DNA from: Streptomyces sp. Je 1-79
GTDB lineage: Bacteria > Actinomycetota > Actinomycetes > Streptomycetales > Streptomycetaceae
Reading direction: 5' to 3'
NCBI RefSeq assembly: GCF_025195125.1
Contig: NZ_JAMGSL010000019.1
Coordinates: 60,212 to 124,211, forward strand
DNA: 64,000 nt
Notes under the pieces: generated by a model
The model's database searches: none
What the model was told of the DNA's origin: nothing
The model's input: the letters and a program-made list of their open reading frames with translations, nothing else
Shown here: piece by piece, positions 7,087 to 15,283 of the stretch
Layout: each line of letters starts with the position of its first letter
Position numbering within the stretch: the first letter of the stretch is position 1
Translations under genes and position numbers: made by a program

Positions 7087-8991
7087 ATGGACATCGGCAC
7101 GCAGGGCGGACAGGCCCCGGCCGAGCTCGCCTGGCTGCGGGGAGTCGACGCCTACACGATGGGCGCCTACCCGCAGGCCGAGGAAGAGTTCCGAACGGCG
7201 GTACGGATCGATCCCGGCATGGCGGACGCCTGGCTCGGGCTGCACGCGCTCCGGGTGGACACCACCACCGCGCTGCTGAGGATGTACCGCAACCGCGACC
7301 GGTTCGGCGAACAGCGCACACGCCACCGCAGGACCCTCAACTCCTGGTACTGGCTCGGCTGGTGGGTCCAGCCCGTGCTGGAGAGCCCGCGCGATCTCCT
7401 GCTCGCGCACGCCTCGCACTGGCTCGACGGCCGCCATGTGCCGGAGCTGGACCGGGCGTTGGCCGGGCTGCCGCCGGTCGACACCGATCCGCAGGTCCGC
7501 TTCCTGCACGCCTGCCGGTCCTATCTCGTCAAGGACTGGGACCAACTGGTCCGGCACACCGAGACACTGGTGGACGATCCGCTGCTCGGGATCGAGGCCG
7601 GACTCTTCGGCGGAATGGCCCGGGTGCGGCTGGAGATGTACGGCCAGGCGGAGCCGCTGCTCTCGGCGGCCCTCATGCGCTGCCGCAGCGAACAGCCGCA
7701 GCGCAAGGAACTGCGCTACTGGCTGGCCAGGGCCCACGAGGGCACCGGACGGAGCGCCGCCGCGCTGCCGCTCTACCGGGCGGTGCACCGGATCGACCCG
7801 GCGTTCATGGACACGGCCGCACGGCTGGCGGCGATCACCGAGTACGACGGGTTCGAGGGGCCGGACGACACCGCGGGGCTCGCCACGGTGGCCCTCGGCG
7901 GTGCCGGGCAGGACGCGGCCGCCGACACCGCACAGACCGACCTCGACGGCCCGGCCTCCGACGGGCTCCGGCTCGGCGGCGAGCCCGGGACGCCGACGCC
8001 TCCCGCCGGGCCGCCCGAGCCCCCCGACGTCGAGCGCCAGAAGGCCTCCGTCCCCGCCCAGCCGGCGCCACCGCGCTTCCCCGCGAGCCCCACCGACCCC
8101 GCCCTGCTCGCCCAGGCGCTCGCCGAACTCGAGCGCATGGTCGGGATGGAGCCGGTGAAGCGGCAGGTCAAGGCGTTGTCGGCGCAGTTGGAGATGGCGC
8201 GGCTGCGCGCCGGGCAGGGCCTGCCCGTGCAGCCACCGAAACGTCACTTTGTCTTCTCGGGCCCCTCGGGCACCGGGAAGACCACCGTCGCCCGCATCCT
8301 CGGCCGGGTCTTCTACGCCCTCGGGCTCCTCGGCGGCGACCATCTGGTGGAGGCGCAACGGGCGGACCTCGTGGGCGAGTTCCTGGGGCAGACCGCCGTC
8401 AAGGCGAACGAGCTGATCGACTCGGCGATCGGCGGGGTGCTCTTCGTGGACGAGGCGTACTCCCTCTCCAACACCGGCTACAGCAAGGGCGACGCCTACG
8501 GGGACGAGGCGCTCCAGGTGCTCCTCAAGCGGGCCGAGGACAACCGGGACCACCTGGTGGTGATCCTCGCGGGCTACCCGGAGGGCATGGACCGGCTGCT
8601 GGCCACCAACCCGGGGCTCTCCTCGCGTTTCACGACCCGGGTCGACTTCCCCTCGTACCGTCCGCTCGAACTCACCGCCATCGGTGAGGTGCTCGCGGCG
8701 GCGAACGGGGACCGCTGGGACGAGGAGGCGCTGGACGAGCTGCGCTCGATCAGCGGCCATGTCGTCGACCAGGGCTGGATCGACGAGCTCGGCAACGGCC
8801 GCTTCCTGCGCACGCTGTACGAGAAGTCCTGCGCCTACCGTGACCTCCGGCTCTCCGGCTACCTGGGAACGCCCACCCGCGACGATCTGGCCACCCTGCG
8901 CCTGGCCGACCTGATGCAGGCCTACGGCGAGGTCCTCTCGGGCCGCCGCGGCCCGTCGGGCCGAGGGCCGCAGGACCCCGGAGGTCCGTGA
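7087..8991 (+). CDS. EccA/CbxX-like AAA+ ATPase with N-terminal TPR-like region
   Basis: The protein has 634 residues from ATG 7087; a GTG 12 bp upstream is an alternative start. The N-terminal half is helical and TPR-like (MGAYPQAEEEFRTAVRIDPG), followed by a proline-rich linker. A CbxX/CfqX-type AAA domain then has Walker A GPSGTGKTT near residue 391, Walker B VLFVDEAYSL near 452 and an arginine finger in NPGLSSRF. This architecture matches EccA, the cytoplasmic ATPase of type VII (ESX) secretion. No other ESX gene (eccB-E, mycP, WXG100) lies nearby, so it is an orphan whose partner is unknown. Three 29-bp tandem repeats follow the stop codon. Confidence 0.85.
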   Translation: MDIGTQGGQAPAELAWLRGVDAYTMGAYPQAEEEFRTAVRIDPGMADAWLGLHALRVDTTTALLRMYRNRDRFGEQRTRHRRTLNSWYWLGWWVQPVLESPRDLLLAHASHWLDGRHVPELDRALAGLPPVDTDPQVRFLHACRSYLVKDWDQLVRHTETLVDDPLLGIEAGLFGGMARVRLEMYGQAEPLLSAALMRCRSEQPQRKELRYWLARAHEGTGRSAAALPLYRAVHRIDPAFMDTAARLAAITEYDGFEGPDDTAGLATVALGGAGQDAAADTAQTDLDGPASDGLRLGGEPGTPTPPAGPPEPPDVERQKASVPAQPAPPRFPASPTDPALLAQALAELERMVGMEPVKRQVKALSAQLEMARLRAGQGLPVQPPKRHFVFSGPSGTGKTTVARILGRVFYALGLLGGDHLVEAQRADLVGEFLGQTAVKANELIDSAIGGVLFVDEAYSLSNTGYSKGDAYGDEALQVLLKRAEDNRDHLVVILAGYPEGMDRLLATNPGLSSRFTTRVDFPSYRPLELTAIGEVLAAANGDRWDEEALDELRSISGHVVDQGWIDELGNGRFLRTLYEKSCAYRDLRLSGYLGTPTRDDLATLRLADLMQAYGEVLSGRRGPSGRGPQDPGGP

Positions 8992-8995
8992 GCGG

Positions 8996-9081
8996 CCACG
9001 CGCGACGCCCGCCGAACCCACAGACCACGCGCGACGCCCGCCGAACCCACAGACCACGCGCGACGCCCGCCGAACCCACAG
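8996..9081. repeat. Three tandem copies of a 29-bp GC-rich unit
   Basis: The unit begins CCACGCGCGACGCCCGCCGA and is repeated at 8996-9024, 9025-9053 and 9054-9081, essentially identical apart from the end of the last copy. It fills the gap between the 3' ends of two convergent genes. There are no spacers, so this is not a CRISPR array. The near identity of the copies suggests recent expansion. Confidence 0.9.
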
Positions 9082-9108
9082 GCAGGGCACGACGGGCATC
9101 ACCGTGGC

Positions 9109-10206
9109 TCAGGCCGTCAGGGCTCCGTCCGCGCGCTCGGGGCGGGGCTCCGCGAGGATGCGCACCGGGACCGCGGGCGACGGCATGCGGTGCGCCGGGT
9201 CGCGGACCTCGCCCACCAGCATCTCCAGCACGTCCTCCAGGGCCACGAGGCCGAGCACCCGGCCCGAGCCGTCCGAGACCTGGGCGAGGTGGGTCGCCGC
9301 ACGGCGCATCACGGTGAGCGCGTCGTCGAGCGGCAGCTCGGCCCGCAGCGTCGCCATCGGGCGCCAGATGTGCTGCGGCACCGCCCGTTCCCGCTCCTCC
9401 AGATCCAGGACGTCCTTGACGTGCACGAACCCCATGTACGTCCCGCGCCCCTCGGCGCACACCGGGAAGCGCGAGTAGCCGGTCCGCACGGTGAGCTCCT
9501 CGATCTCGCGGGGGGTCACGGACGGCGGAACGGTCACCAGGGCCGACGGGGCGATGAGGACGTCCGTCACCGTACGGCTGCCCAGCTCGAGGGCGTCCTC
9601 CAGGCGCTCCTGCTCGACCGGGTCGAGCAGTCCCGCCTGGCCCGCGTCCTCCACGAGCCGGCCGAGCTGGGCGCTGGTGAAGACCGCCTCCACCTCGTCC
9701 TTCGGCTCGACGTGGAAGGCCCGCAGGACGAGTCGGGCGCACGCGCCCAGCGCGCGCGTGACGGGACGGCACACCCGGGCGAAACCCACCAGGGCGGGGC
9801 TGAGCCAGAGCGCGGTCCGCTCGGGCGCGGCCATGGCGAGGTTCTTCGGGACCATCTCGCCGACCACGAGGTGGAGGAAGACGACCACGGCCAGCGCCAC
9901 GACGTACCCCAGCGGATGGATGAGCCCGTCCGGTACGCCGACGGCGTGGAAGACCGGTTCGAGGAGTCGCGCCACGGTCGGCTCGGCGACCGCGCCCAGG
10001 GTGAGGGAGCAGACGGTGATGCCGAACTGGGCGGCCGCCATCATCTGGGGCAGGTTCTCCAGGCCGTGGAGGACCTGCCGCGCCCGCTTCCCGCCGAGTT
10101 GCTCGATCTGGCTGCGGCGTACGGAGACGAGCGCGAACTCGGCGCCGACGAAGAAGCCGTTGGCCACCACGAGCAGGACGGCGAACAGCAGCTGGAGCAG
10201 GCTCAT
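9109..10206 (-). CDS. CNNM/CorC-family membrane transporter with tandem CBS domains
   Basis: This 365-residue protein starts ATG SLLQLLFAVLLVVANGFFVG. An N-terminal DUF21/CNNM domain has three or four membrane segments and the signature AQFGITVCSLTLGA followed by VGEMVPKN. Two CBS domains follow (FPVCAEGRGTYMGFVHVKDV and VLGLVALEDVLEMLVGEVRD). The C-terminal CorC_HlyC domain of the neighbour is not evident. Such proteins, often labelled hemolysins, are now linked to Mg2+ or other cation export. The start codon overlaps the stop of the upstream paralogue by 4 bp, so both are translated from one mRNA and probably form a heteromer. Confidence 0.88.
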   Translation of the reverse strand: MSLLQLLFAVLLVVANGFFVGAEFALVSVRRSQIEQLGGKRARQVLHGLENLPQMMAAAQFGITVCSLTLGAVAEPTVARLLEPVFHAVGVPDGLIHPLGYVVALAVVVFLHLVVGEMVPKNLAMAAPERTALWLSPALVGFARVCRPVTRALGACARLVLRAFHVEPKDEVEAVFTSAQLGRLVEDAGQAGLLDPVEQERLEDALELGSRTVTDVLIAPSALVTVPPSVTPREIEELTVRTGYSRFPVCAEGRGTYMGFVHVKDVLDLEERERAVPQHIWRPMATLRAELPLDDALTVMRRAATHLAQVSDGSGRVLGLVALEDVLEMLVGEVRDPAHRMPSPAVPVRILAEPRPERADGALTA

Positions 10207-11543
10207 CGGACGGCCTCCGGCACCTGCGGCACCTCGGCCGTTCGGACGATCCGGACCCGCTCGGCGCGATAGTGGTCGACCTGGCGGACCAGGAGCCGCC
10301 AGCCGGGGAGTTCGACGCGGTCGCCGGGGGCGGGGATACGGCCGAGGAGATCGGCGACGAGCCCGGCGACCGTCTCGTACGGCCCGTCGGGCACGTCGAG
10401 TCCTATCCGGTGCAGGGTGTGCACCCGGCAGGAGCCGTCGGCCTCCCAGGCGGGGTTTCCGTCCTCGGCGGCCGCGGCGGCCAGCTCGGGCCGCTCGTCG
10501 GCGGCGGTGTCGTGCTCGTCGCGGACCTCGCCGACGAGCTCCTCCACGATGTCCTCCAGGGTGACGACCCCGGCCGTACCGCCGTACTCGTCGACGACCA
10601 CGGCGATCGGCTGCTCGCGCCGCAGCCGCTCCAGGAGCGCCTGGGCGGGCAGGGTCTCGGGGACGAGCAGCGGCGGCACGGCGATACGGCCGACCGGCGT
10701 GCGCAGCCGCTCGTGCGGAGGCACGGCGAGCGCGTCCTTGAGGTGGACCATGCCGACGATCTCGTCGATGCGCTCCCGGTAGACGGGGAACCGGGATAGT
10801 CCCGTCGCCCGGGTGAGGTTGAGGACGTCGGCGGCGGTGGCGTCCGACTGGAGGGCGCTCACCCGCACCCGTGGGGTCATGGCCTGCTGCGCGGTGAGTC
10901 CGCCCAGCGTCAGGGTCCGTACGAAGAGATCTGCGGTGTCCTGTTCCAGCGCCCCCGCCCGGGCCGAGTGCCGGGCCAGCGCGACCAGCTCGCCGGGAGT
11001 ACGGACGGAGTCGAGCTCCTCGGTGGGCTCGACGCCCAGGAGCCGGACGAGCCGGTTGGCGACCCGGTTCAGCAGGGCGATGACCGGCCGGAAGAGGGAG
11101 GCGAAGAGGTGCTGCGGCCCCGCCACGAACCGCGCCACCTGGAGCGGCCGGGAGACCGCCCAGTTCTTCGGGACGAGTTCGCCGACCACCATCTGAACGG
11201 CGGAGGCGAGCAGCATGCCGATCGCCACCGCGACACCGGAGACGGCGCCCTCGGGCAGTCCGGTGGCGGTGAGGGGCCCGTCGAGGAGCCGGGCGAGCGC
11301 GGGCTCGGCGAGCATGCCGACGACGAGGGAGGTGATCGTGATGCCGAGCTGGGTGCCCGAGAGCTGGAAGGACAGCTCGCCGAGCGCCTTGACGACGGTG
11401 CGGGCGCGCCGGTCACCGGCGGCCGCGGCCCGTTCGGCCTCGGGGCGTTCCACGGTGACGAGACCGAATTCGGCCGCCACGAAGAAGCCGTTGGCGAGGA
11501 TCAGGAGGAAGGCTGCGGCGAGCAGAAGAAGAGGGATGATCAT
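10203..11543 (-). CDS. CNNM/CorC-family membrane transporter with CorC_HlyC domain
   Basis: This 446-residue paralogue is the first gene of the pair. It has an N-terminal DUF21 domain (NGFFVAAEFGLVTVERPEAE, GTQLGITITSLVVG, VGELVPKN), two CBS domains (FPVYRERIDEIVGMVHLKDA and VVDEYGGTAGVVTLEDIVEE) and a C-terminal CorC_HlyC domain from about residue 360 (DGSCRVHTLHRIGLDVPDG). The likely role is cation (Mg2+/Co2+) efflux or homeostasis at the cytoplasmic membrane. It is followed with a 4-bp overlap by a shorter relative that lacks a clear C-terminal domain. A 120-bp GC-rich leader precedes it. Confidence 0.9.
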   Translation of the reverse strand: MIIPLLLLAAAFLLILANGFFVAAEFGLVTVERPEAERAAAAGDRRARTVVKALGELSFQLSGTQLGITITSLVVGMLAEPALARLLDGPLTATGLPEGAVSGVAVAIGMLLASAVQMVVGELVPKNWAVSRPLQVARFVAGPQHLFASLFRPVIALLNRVANRLVRLLGVEPTEELDSVRTPGELVALARHSARAGALEQDTADLFVRTLTLGGLTAQQAMTPRVRVSALQSDATAADVLNLTRATGLSRFPVYRERIDEIVGMVHLKDALAVPPHERLRTPVGRIAVPPLLVPETLPAQALLERLRREQPIAVVVDEYGGTAGVVTLEDIVEELVGEVRDEHDTAADERPELAAAAAEDGNPAWEADGSCRVHTLHRIGLDVPDGPYETVAGLVADLLGRIPAPGDRVELPGWRLLVRQVDHYRAERVRIVRTAEVPQVPEAVR

Positions 11544-11665
11544 GCCGCCGCCTCCGCGGAGGGGGCGGCGCAGGTACTACCGGACGATCCGTCCATTGCC
11601 GGAGGGAGTCACTCCTCGGGTCGCAGGGTGGCCCCGCGGGCCGCGGCAAGCGGCCCTGCACACGC

Positions 11666-11697
11666 GAGGCGGTGGTGCCGCTCGGCACCACCGCCTC
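11666..11697 (-). terminator. Terminator hairpin after the PH-domain gene
   Basis: A perfect 14-bp stem (GAGGCGGTGGTGCC and its complement) has a GCTC loop and lies 74 bp past the PH-domain stop codon. It separates the his/rib block from the CNNM genes. Confidence 0.65.
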
Positions 11698-11770
11698 CAG
11701 AGTAGTCACGCGGACCGTCCGCGGGGCAGGGGGTCGGCCCCGTATGGGGGACCCGCGAGGCCCGTCCGCG

Positions 11771-12223
11771 TCAGCTCGCCTCGGGTCCCGTACCGCGGGT
11801 CTCGGCCAGGGCCCGCAGGGCGCGGGCGTCGCGGATGGCCTGTTCCCGGGCGATGCCGGGCTGGATGCCGAGCGCCGGCAGGCTCGTGCCGTCGCTCAGG
11901 TCGAGGAAGACCCAGGCGTCCCCGGGGCGCAGGTTGACCCGCAGGATCTCCGCCCACGCGAGTCGGCGTGTCCGGGTGATGTTCACGACGGTGACGCCGT
12001 CGTCGTCGGCGACGACCTTGGGGCGGCTGAGCAGCACGAGGATGCCGAGGAAGAGGGCCGCCGTGAAGACGAAGCTGGCCCGCTCTCCGGGGCCGAGCTT
12101 CTCCAGCATCAGCGCGACGGCGGTGATGACGACGAACATCACCGTCCCCACCGTCAGCAGCACCGCACGGGTGCGGCCCGGCCTGAAGGTGACCGGCAGG
12201 GCGGGCGTCGGGGCCTCGGACAT
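11771..12223 (-). CDS. Small PH-domain membrane protein
   Basis: The protein has 150 residues. A cytoplasmic N-terminus (ATPALPVTFRPGRTRA) precedes two membrane helices (AVLLTVGTVMFVVITAVAL and FVFTAALFLGILVLLS). A short PH-like beta domain follows (GVTVVNITRTRRLAWAEIL, DAWVFLDLSDGTSLPALGI). Such proteins are frequent in actinomycetes and mostly uncharacterised. It begins 30 bp after the hisG stop and is the last gene of the rib-his transcription unit before a strong terminator hairpin. No enzymatic residues are visible. Confidence 0.75.
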   Translation of the reverse strand: MSEAPTPALPVTFRPGRTRAVLLTVGTVMFVVITAVALMLEKLGPGERASFVFTAALFLGILVLLSRPKVVADDDGVTVVNITRTRRLAWAEILRVNLRPGDAWVFLDLSDGTSLPALGIQPGIAREQAIRDARALRALAETRGTGPEAS

Positions 12224-12253
12224 CGTGTTCCTCGGTGTGTCGGTGCCGTGCCG

Positions 12254-13102
12254 TCAGAGGCGGCAGGCGTGGATGGCCGTCGTCAGGATGGCGCGGGCAC
12301 CCAGCTCGTACAGGTCGTCCATGATCCGCTGGGCCTCCTTGGCCGGGACCATCGCCCGGACCGCGACCCAGCCCTCGTTGTGCAGGGGCGAGATCGTCGG
12401 CGACTCCAGGCCGGGGGTGAGGGCGACGGCCTGCTCCAGGTGCTCGGCGCGGCAGTCGTAGTCCATCATCACGTAGCTGCGGGCCACCAGGACGCCCTGG
12501 AGGCGGCGCAGGAAGGTCTGGACCCGGGCGTCCTCGGTGTCGGCGCCGGCCTGGCGGATCACCACGGCCTCGGAGGTGAGGATCGGCTCGCCGATGACCT
12601 CGAGGCCGGCGTTGCGCAGGCTGGTGCCGGTCTCGACGACGTCCGCGATGATCTGGGCGACGCCCAGCTTGATGGCGGTCTCGACGGCGCCGTCGAGGTG
12701 GACGACGGACGCGTCGATCCCCTGGTCGGCGAGGTGCTTGGCGACGATGCCCTCGTACGAGGTGGCGATCGTCATGCCGTTGAAGTCCTCGGGACCCTTC
12801 GCGGTTCCCGGCCGGGTGGCGTAGCGGAAGGTCGACCGGCCGAAGTTCAGCGGGAGGATCTCCTCGGCGTTGGCTCCGGAGTCGAGCAGCAGGTCACGGC
12901 CGGTGATGCCGATGTCCAGCTTGCCGGAGGCCACGTAGATCGCGATGTCCTTCGGGCGCAGGTAGAAGAACTCCACCTCGTTCTCGGGGTCGATGACCAC
13001 GAGCTCCTTGGACTCCTTGCGCTGGCGGTAGCCGGCCTCATGGAGCATCGCCGACGCAGGTCCGGACAGTGAACCCTTGTTGGGGACGGCGATGCGCAGC
13101 AT
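12254..13102 (-). CDS. hisG: ATP phosphoribosyltransferase (long form)
   Basis: HisG joins ATP and PRPP to give N1-(5-phosphoribosyl)-ATP, the first and feedback-controlled step of histidine synthesis. The 282 residues include the N-terminal LRIAVPNKGSLSGPA motif, the PRPP-site stretch DVVETGTSLRNAGLEVIGEP, and a C-terminal ACT-like regulatory domain (DYDCRAEHLEQAVALTPG onward). It is therefore the long, self-regulated form that needs no HisZ. It follows hisE by about 75 bp and lies at the end of the riboflavin operon. The remaining his genes are not in this window. Confidence 0.95.
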   Translation of the reverse strand: MLRIAVPNKGSLSGPASAMLHEAGYRQRKESKELVVIDPENEVEFFYLRPKDIAIYVASGKLDIGITGRDLLLDSGANAEEILPLNFGRSTFRYATRPGTAKGPEDFNGMTIATSYEGIVAKHLADQGIDASVVHLDGAVETAIKLGVAQIIADVVETGTSLRNAGLEVIGEPILTSEAVVIRQAGADTEDARVQTFLRRLQGVLVARSYVMMDYDCRAEHLEQAVALTPGLESPTISPLHNEGWVAVRAMVPAKEAQRIMDDLYELGARAILTTAIHACRL

Positions 13103-13178
13103 GGGAGGGGCTTCCTTTGCCTGAGGAGTTTCGGGGAGGGTGTTTCGGTGCGCTCGGAGGTCGCGAGGGTGTCGCGCG

Positions 13179-13451
13179 TCAGAGATGGGCGTAGACGTCG
13201 TCGAGCGAGATCCCGCGGGCGACCATCATCACCTGGACGTGGTACAGCAGCTGCGAGATCTCCTCGGCGGCGGCTTCCTTGCCCTCGTACTCCGCGGCCA
13301 TCCAGACCTCGGCGGCCTCTTCGACGACCTTCTTGCCGATGGCATGGACGCCCTTCTCCACCAGTTCCGCGGTGCGGGAGGTGGCGGGGTCGCCGTTCTC
13401 GGCCTTGAGCTTGAGCTCGGCGAAGAGCTCTTCGAAGGTTTTGTTCGCCAT
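13179..13451 (-). CDS. hisE: Phosphoribosyl-ATP diphosphatase
   Basis: A 90-residue MazG-like all-helical enzyme starts ATG ANKTFEELFAELKLKAE. It hydrolyses phosphoribosyl-ATP to phosphoribosyl-AMP, step two of histidine synthesis. The metal-binding helix motif VVEEAAEVWMAAEYEGKEA and the EEISQLLYHVQVMMVARG stretch are intact. It is a stand-alone HisE, as usual in actinomycetes. It sits 35 bp after ribH and just before hisG, so steps 1 and 2 of the histidine pathway are read together at the end of the riboflavin genes. Confidence 0.95.
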   Translation of the reverse strand: MANKTFEELFAELKLKAENGDPATSRTAELVEKGVHAIGKKVVEEAAEVWMAAEYEGKEAAAEEISQLLYHVQVMMVARGISLDDVYAHL

Positions 13452-13486
13452 GATGGTCCTAAGAGTACGGGGTAAGGGGCACGCAC

Positions 13487-13972
13487 TTAGCGCCAGGGTT
13501 CGCTGACCGTGCGCAGCGTCGTCGCGGTGGCGACGGCGGCGGTGACGGCCTCGTGGCCCTTGTCCTCGCGGGACCCCTCGAGGCCGGCCCGGTCCAGGGC
13601 CTGCTCCTCGTTGTCCACGGTCAGGACGCCGAATCCGACGGGTACACCGGTGTCGATCGAGACCTGGGTGAGGCCGTGGGTGACGCCCTGGCACACGTAC
13701 TCGAAGTGCGGCGTTCCGCCGCGGATGACGACGCCGAGCGCCACGATGGCATCGTAGCCGCGCCCGGCGAGGACCTTCGCCACGACCGGCAGCTCGAAGC
13801 TGCCGGGGACGCGGAGCAGGGTCGGCTCGTCGATGCCGAGCTCGTGCAGGGCCCGCAGCGCGCCGTCGACCAGTCCGTCCATGATCTTCTCGTGCCACTG
13901 GGCCGCGATCACGGCCACCCGCAGGTCGCCGCAGTTCTTCACGCTGAGGACGGGTGCGCCCTTGCCGCTCAT
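13487..13972 (-). CDS. ribH: 6,7-dimethyl-8-ribityllumazine synthase
   Basis: RibH condenses 5-amino-6-ribitylaminouracil with 3,4-dihydroxy-2-butanone 4-phosphate, the penultimate step of riboflavin synthesis. The 161 residues contain VPGSFELPVVAKVL, GVVIRGGTPHFEYVC (the phosphate-binding loop and catalytic His) and PVGFGVLTVDNEEQALDRAG. The length matches the icosahedral lumazine synthases. The gene begins about 30 bp after ribBA and belongs to the FMN-riboswitch operon. Confidence 0.96.
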   Translation of the reverse strand: MSGKGAPVLSVKNCGDLRVAVIAAQWHEKIMDGLVDGALRALHELGIDEPTLLRVPGSFELPVVAKVLAGRGYDAIVALGVVIRGGTPHFEYVCQGVTHGLTQVSIDTGVPVGFGVLTVDNEEQALDRAGLEGSREDKGHEAVTAAVATATTLRTVSEPWR

Positions 13973-14002
13973 GTCTCTCCTTGCTCCGTACTGATCGCTG
14001 AC

Positions 14003-15283
14003 TTACTGATTGCCGCAGGTGGACGCGGTGCCCGCGTCCAGCCAGGGCAGGTCGTGCCCCATCCGGTCCCGCTTGGTGCGCAGGTAGCCGAGGTTGTGCT
14101 CGCCCGCCTGGACCGGCATGGGCTCGCGGCCCTCGACCTTCAGGCCGTACCGGGTGAGGGCGGAGATCTTGTCCGGGTTGTTGGTCATCAGCCGCAGGCT
14201 GCGGACGCCCAGATCGACGAGGATCTGCGCGCCGGCCGCGTAGTCGCGGGCGTCGGCGGGCAGCCCGAGCTCCAGGTTGGCGTCGAGGGTGTCACGGCCG
14301 CGCTCCTGGAGCTCGTACGCGCGCAGCTTGGACAGCAGGCCGATGCCACGGCCCTCGTGGCCGCGCAGGTAGACCACGACGCCGCGGCCCGCCTCGGTGA
14401 CGCGGTCCATGGAGGCCTCCAGCTGCGGGCCGCAGTCGCAGCGAAGCGAGTGGAAGATGTCGCCGGTCAGGCACTCGGAGTGGACCCGGACGAGGACGTC
14501 CTCGCCGTCACCGATCTCGCCGTGGACGAGGGCGACGTGCTCGACGCCGTCGACGGTGGAGCGGTAGCCGTACGCGGTGAACTCGCCGTGGGCGGTGGGC
14601 AGCTGGACCTCGGCCTCGCGGCGGACCGTCGGCTCGGCGGAGCGGCGGTAGGCGATGAGGTCCTCGATCGAGATGATCGTCAGGCCGTGCTTGCGGGCGA
14701 ACGGGACCAGCTCGGGCAGGCGCAGCATCACGCCGTCCTCGCCGGCGATCTCGACGATCGCGCCGGCCGGACGCAGGCCCGCGAGGCGGGCCAGGTCGAC
14801 GGCGGCCTCGGTGTGGCCGTTGCGGGCCAGGACGCCGCCGGGCTTGGCCCGCAGCGGGAAGATGTGGCCGGGGCGGACGAAGTCGGACGGCTCGTGCGCG
14901 CCGCTCGCGAGCATCCGCAGGGTGGTGGCGCGGTCGGCGGCCGAGATGCCGGTGGTCACACCGTGGGCGGGTGACGCGTCGACGGAGACGGTGAAGGCCG
15001 TACGCATCGACTCGGTGTTGTGCTCGACCATCTGCGGGAGGGCGAGGCGCTCCAGCTCCTCGCCCTCCATCGGGGCGCAGATCAGGCCACGGCACTCGCT
15101 CATCATGAAGGCGACGACCTCGGGGGTGGCCATCTCGGCGGCGATGACGAGGTCGCCCTCGTTCTCGCGGTCCTCGTCGTCGACGACGACGACGGGGCGG
15201 CCCGCGGCGATGTCGCGGATGGCCTGCTCGACGGGGTCGAGGGACAGGTCGGAGACGTCCCAGATGGGAAGGGCGGCGCTCAT
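14003..15283 (-). CDS. ribBA: Bifunctional DHBP synthase / GTP cyclohydrolase II
   Basis: The N-terminal half (to about residue 210) is 3,4-dihydroxy-2-butanone-4-phosphate synthase with the acidic loop DDEDRENEGDLVIAAE and SVDASPAHGVTTGISAADRA. The C-terminal half is GTP cyclohydrolase II with the zinc ligands in HSECLTGDIFHSLRCDCGPQ and GRGIGLLSKLRAYELQERG. Both active sites look intact, so one protein feeds both branches of riboflavin synthesis. The start ATG at 15283 overlaps the ribM stop by 4 bp. Length is 426 residues, normal for actinobacterial RibBA. Confidence 0.96.
   Translation of the reverse strand: MSAALPIWDVSDLSLDPVEQAIRDIAAGRPVVVVDDEDRENEGDLVIAAEMATPEVVAFMMSECRGLICAPMEGEELERLALPQMVEHNTESMRTAFTVSVDASPAHGVTTGISAADRATTLRMLASGAHEPSDFVRPGHIFPLRAKPGGVLARNGHTEAAVDLARLAGLRPAGAIVEIAGEDGVMLRLPELVPFARKHGLTIISIEDLIAYRRSAEPTVRREAEVQLPTAHGEFTAYGYRSTVDGVEHVALVHGEIGDGEDVLVRVHSECLTGDIFHSLRCDCGPQLEASMDRVTEAGRGVVVYLRGHEGRGIGLLSKLRAYELQERGRDTLDANLELGLPADARDYAAGAQILVDLGVRSLRLMTNNPDKISALTRYGLKVEGREPMPVQAGEHNLGYLRTKRDRMGHDLPWLDAGTASTCGNQ

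Noticed and set aside
7087..8991. Part of a type VII secretion locus
   Set aside because: No WXG100, FtsK/EccC, mycosin or EccB/D/E gene is present within the window.
8996..9081. CRISPR-like repeats
   Set aside because: The 29-bp units are directly contiguous, with no spacers and no cas genes nearby.
6793..9102. A 769-codon minus-strand frame opposite the EccA-like gene
   Set aside because: It is rich in Arg/Gly/Val with no recognisable domain, and it lies opposite a clear AAA ATPase with intact motifs.
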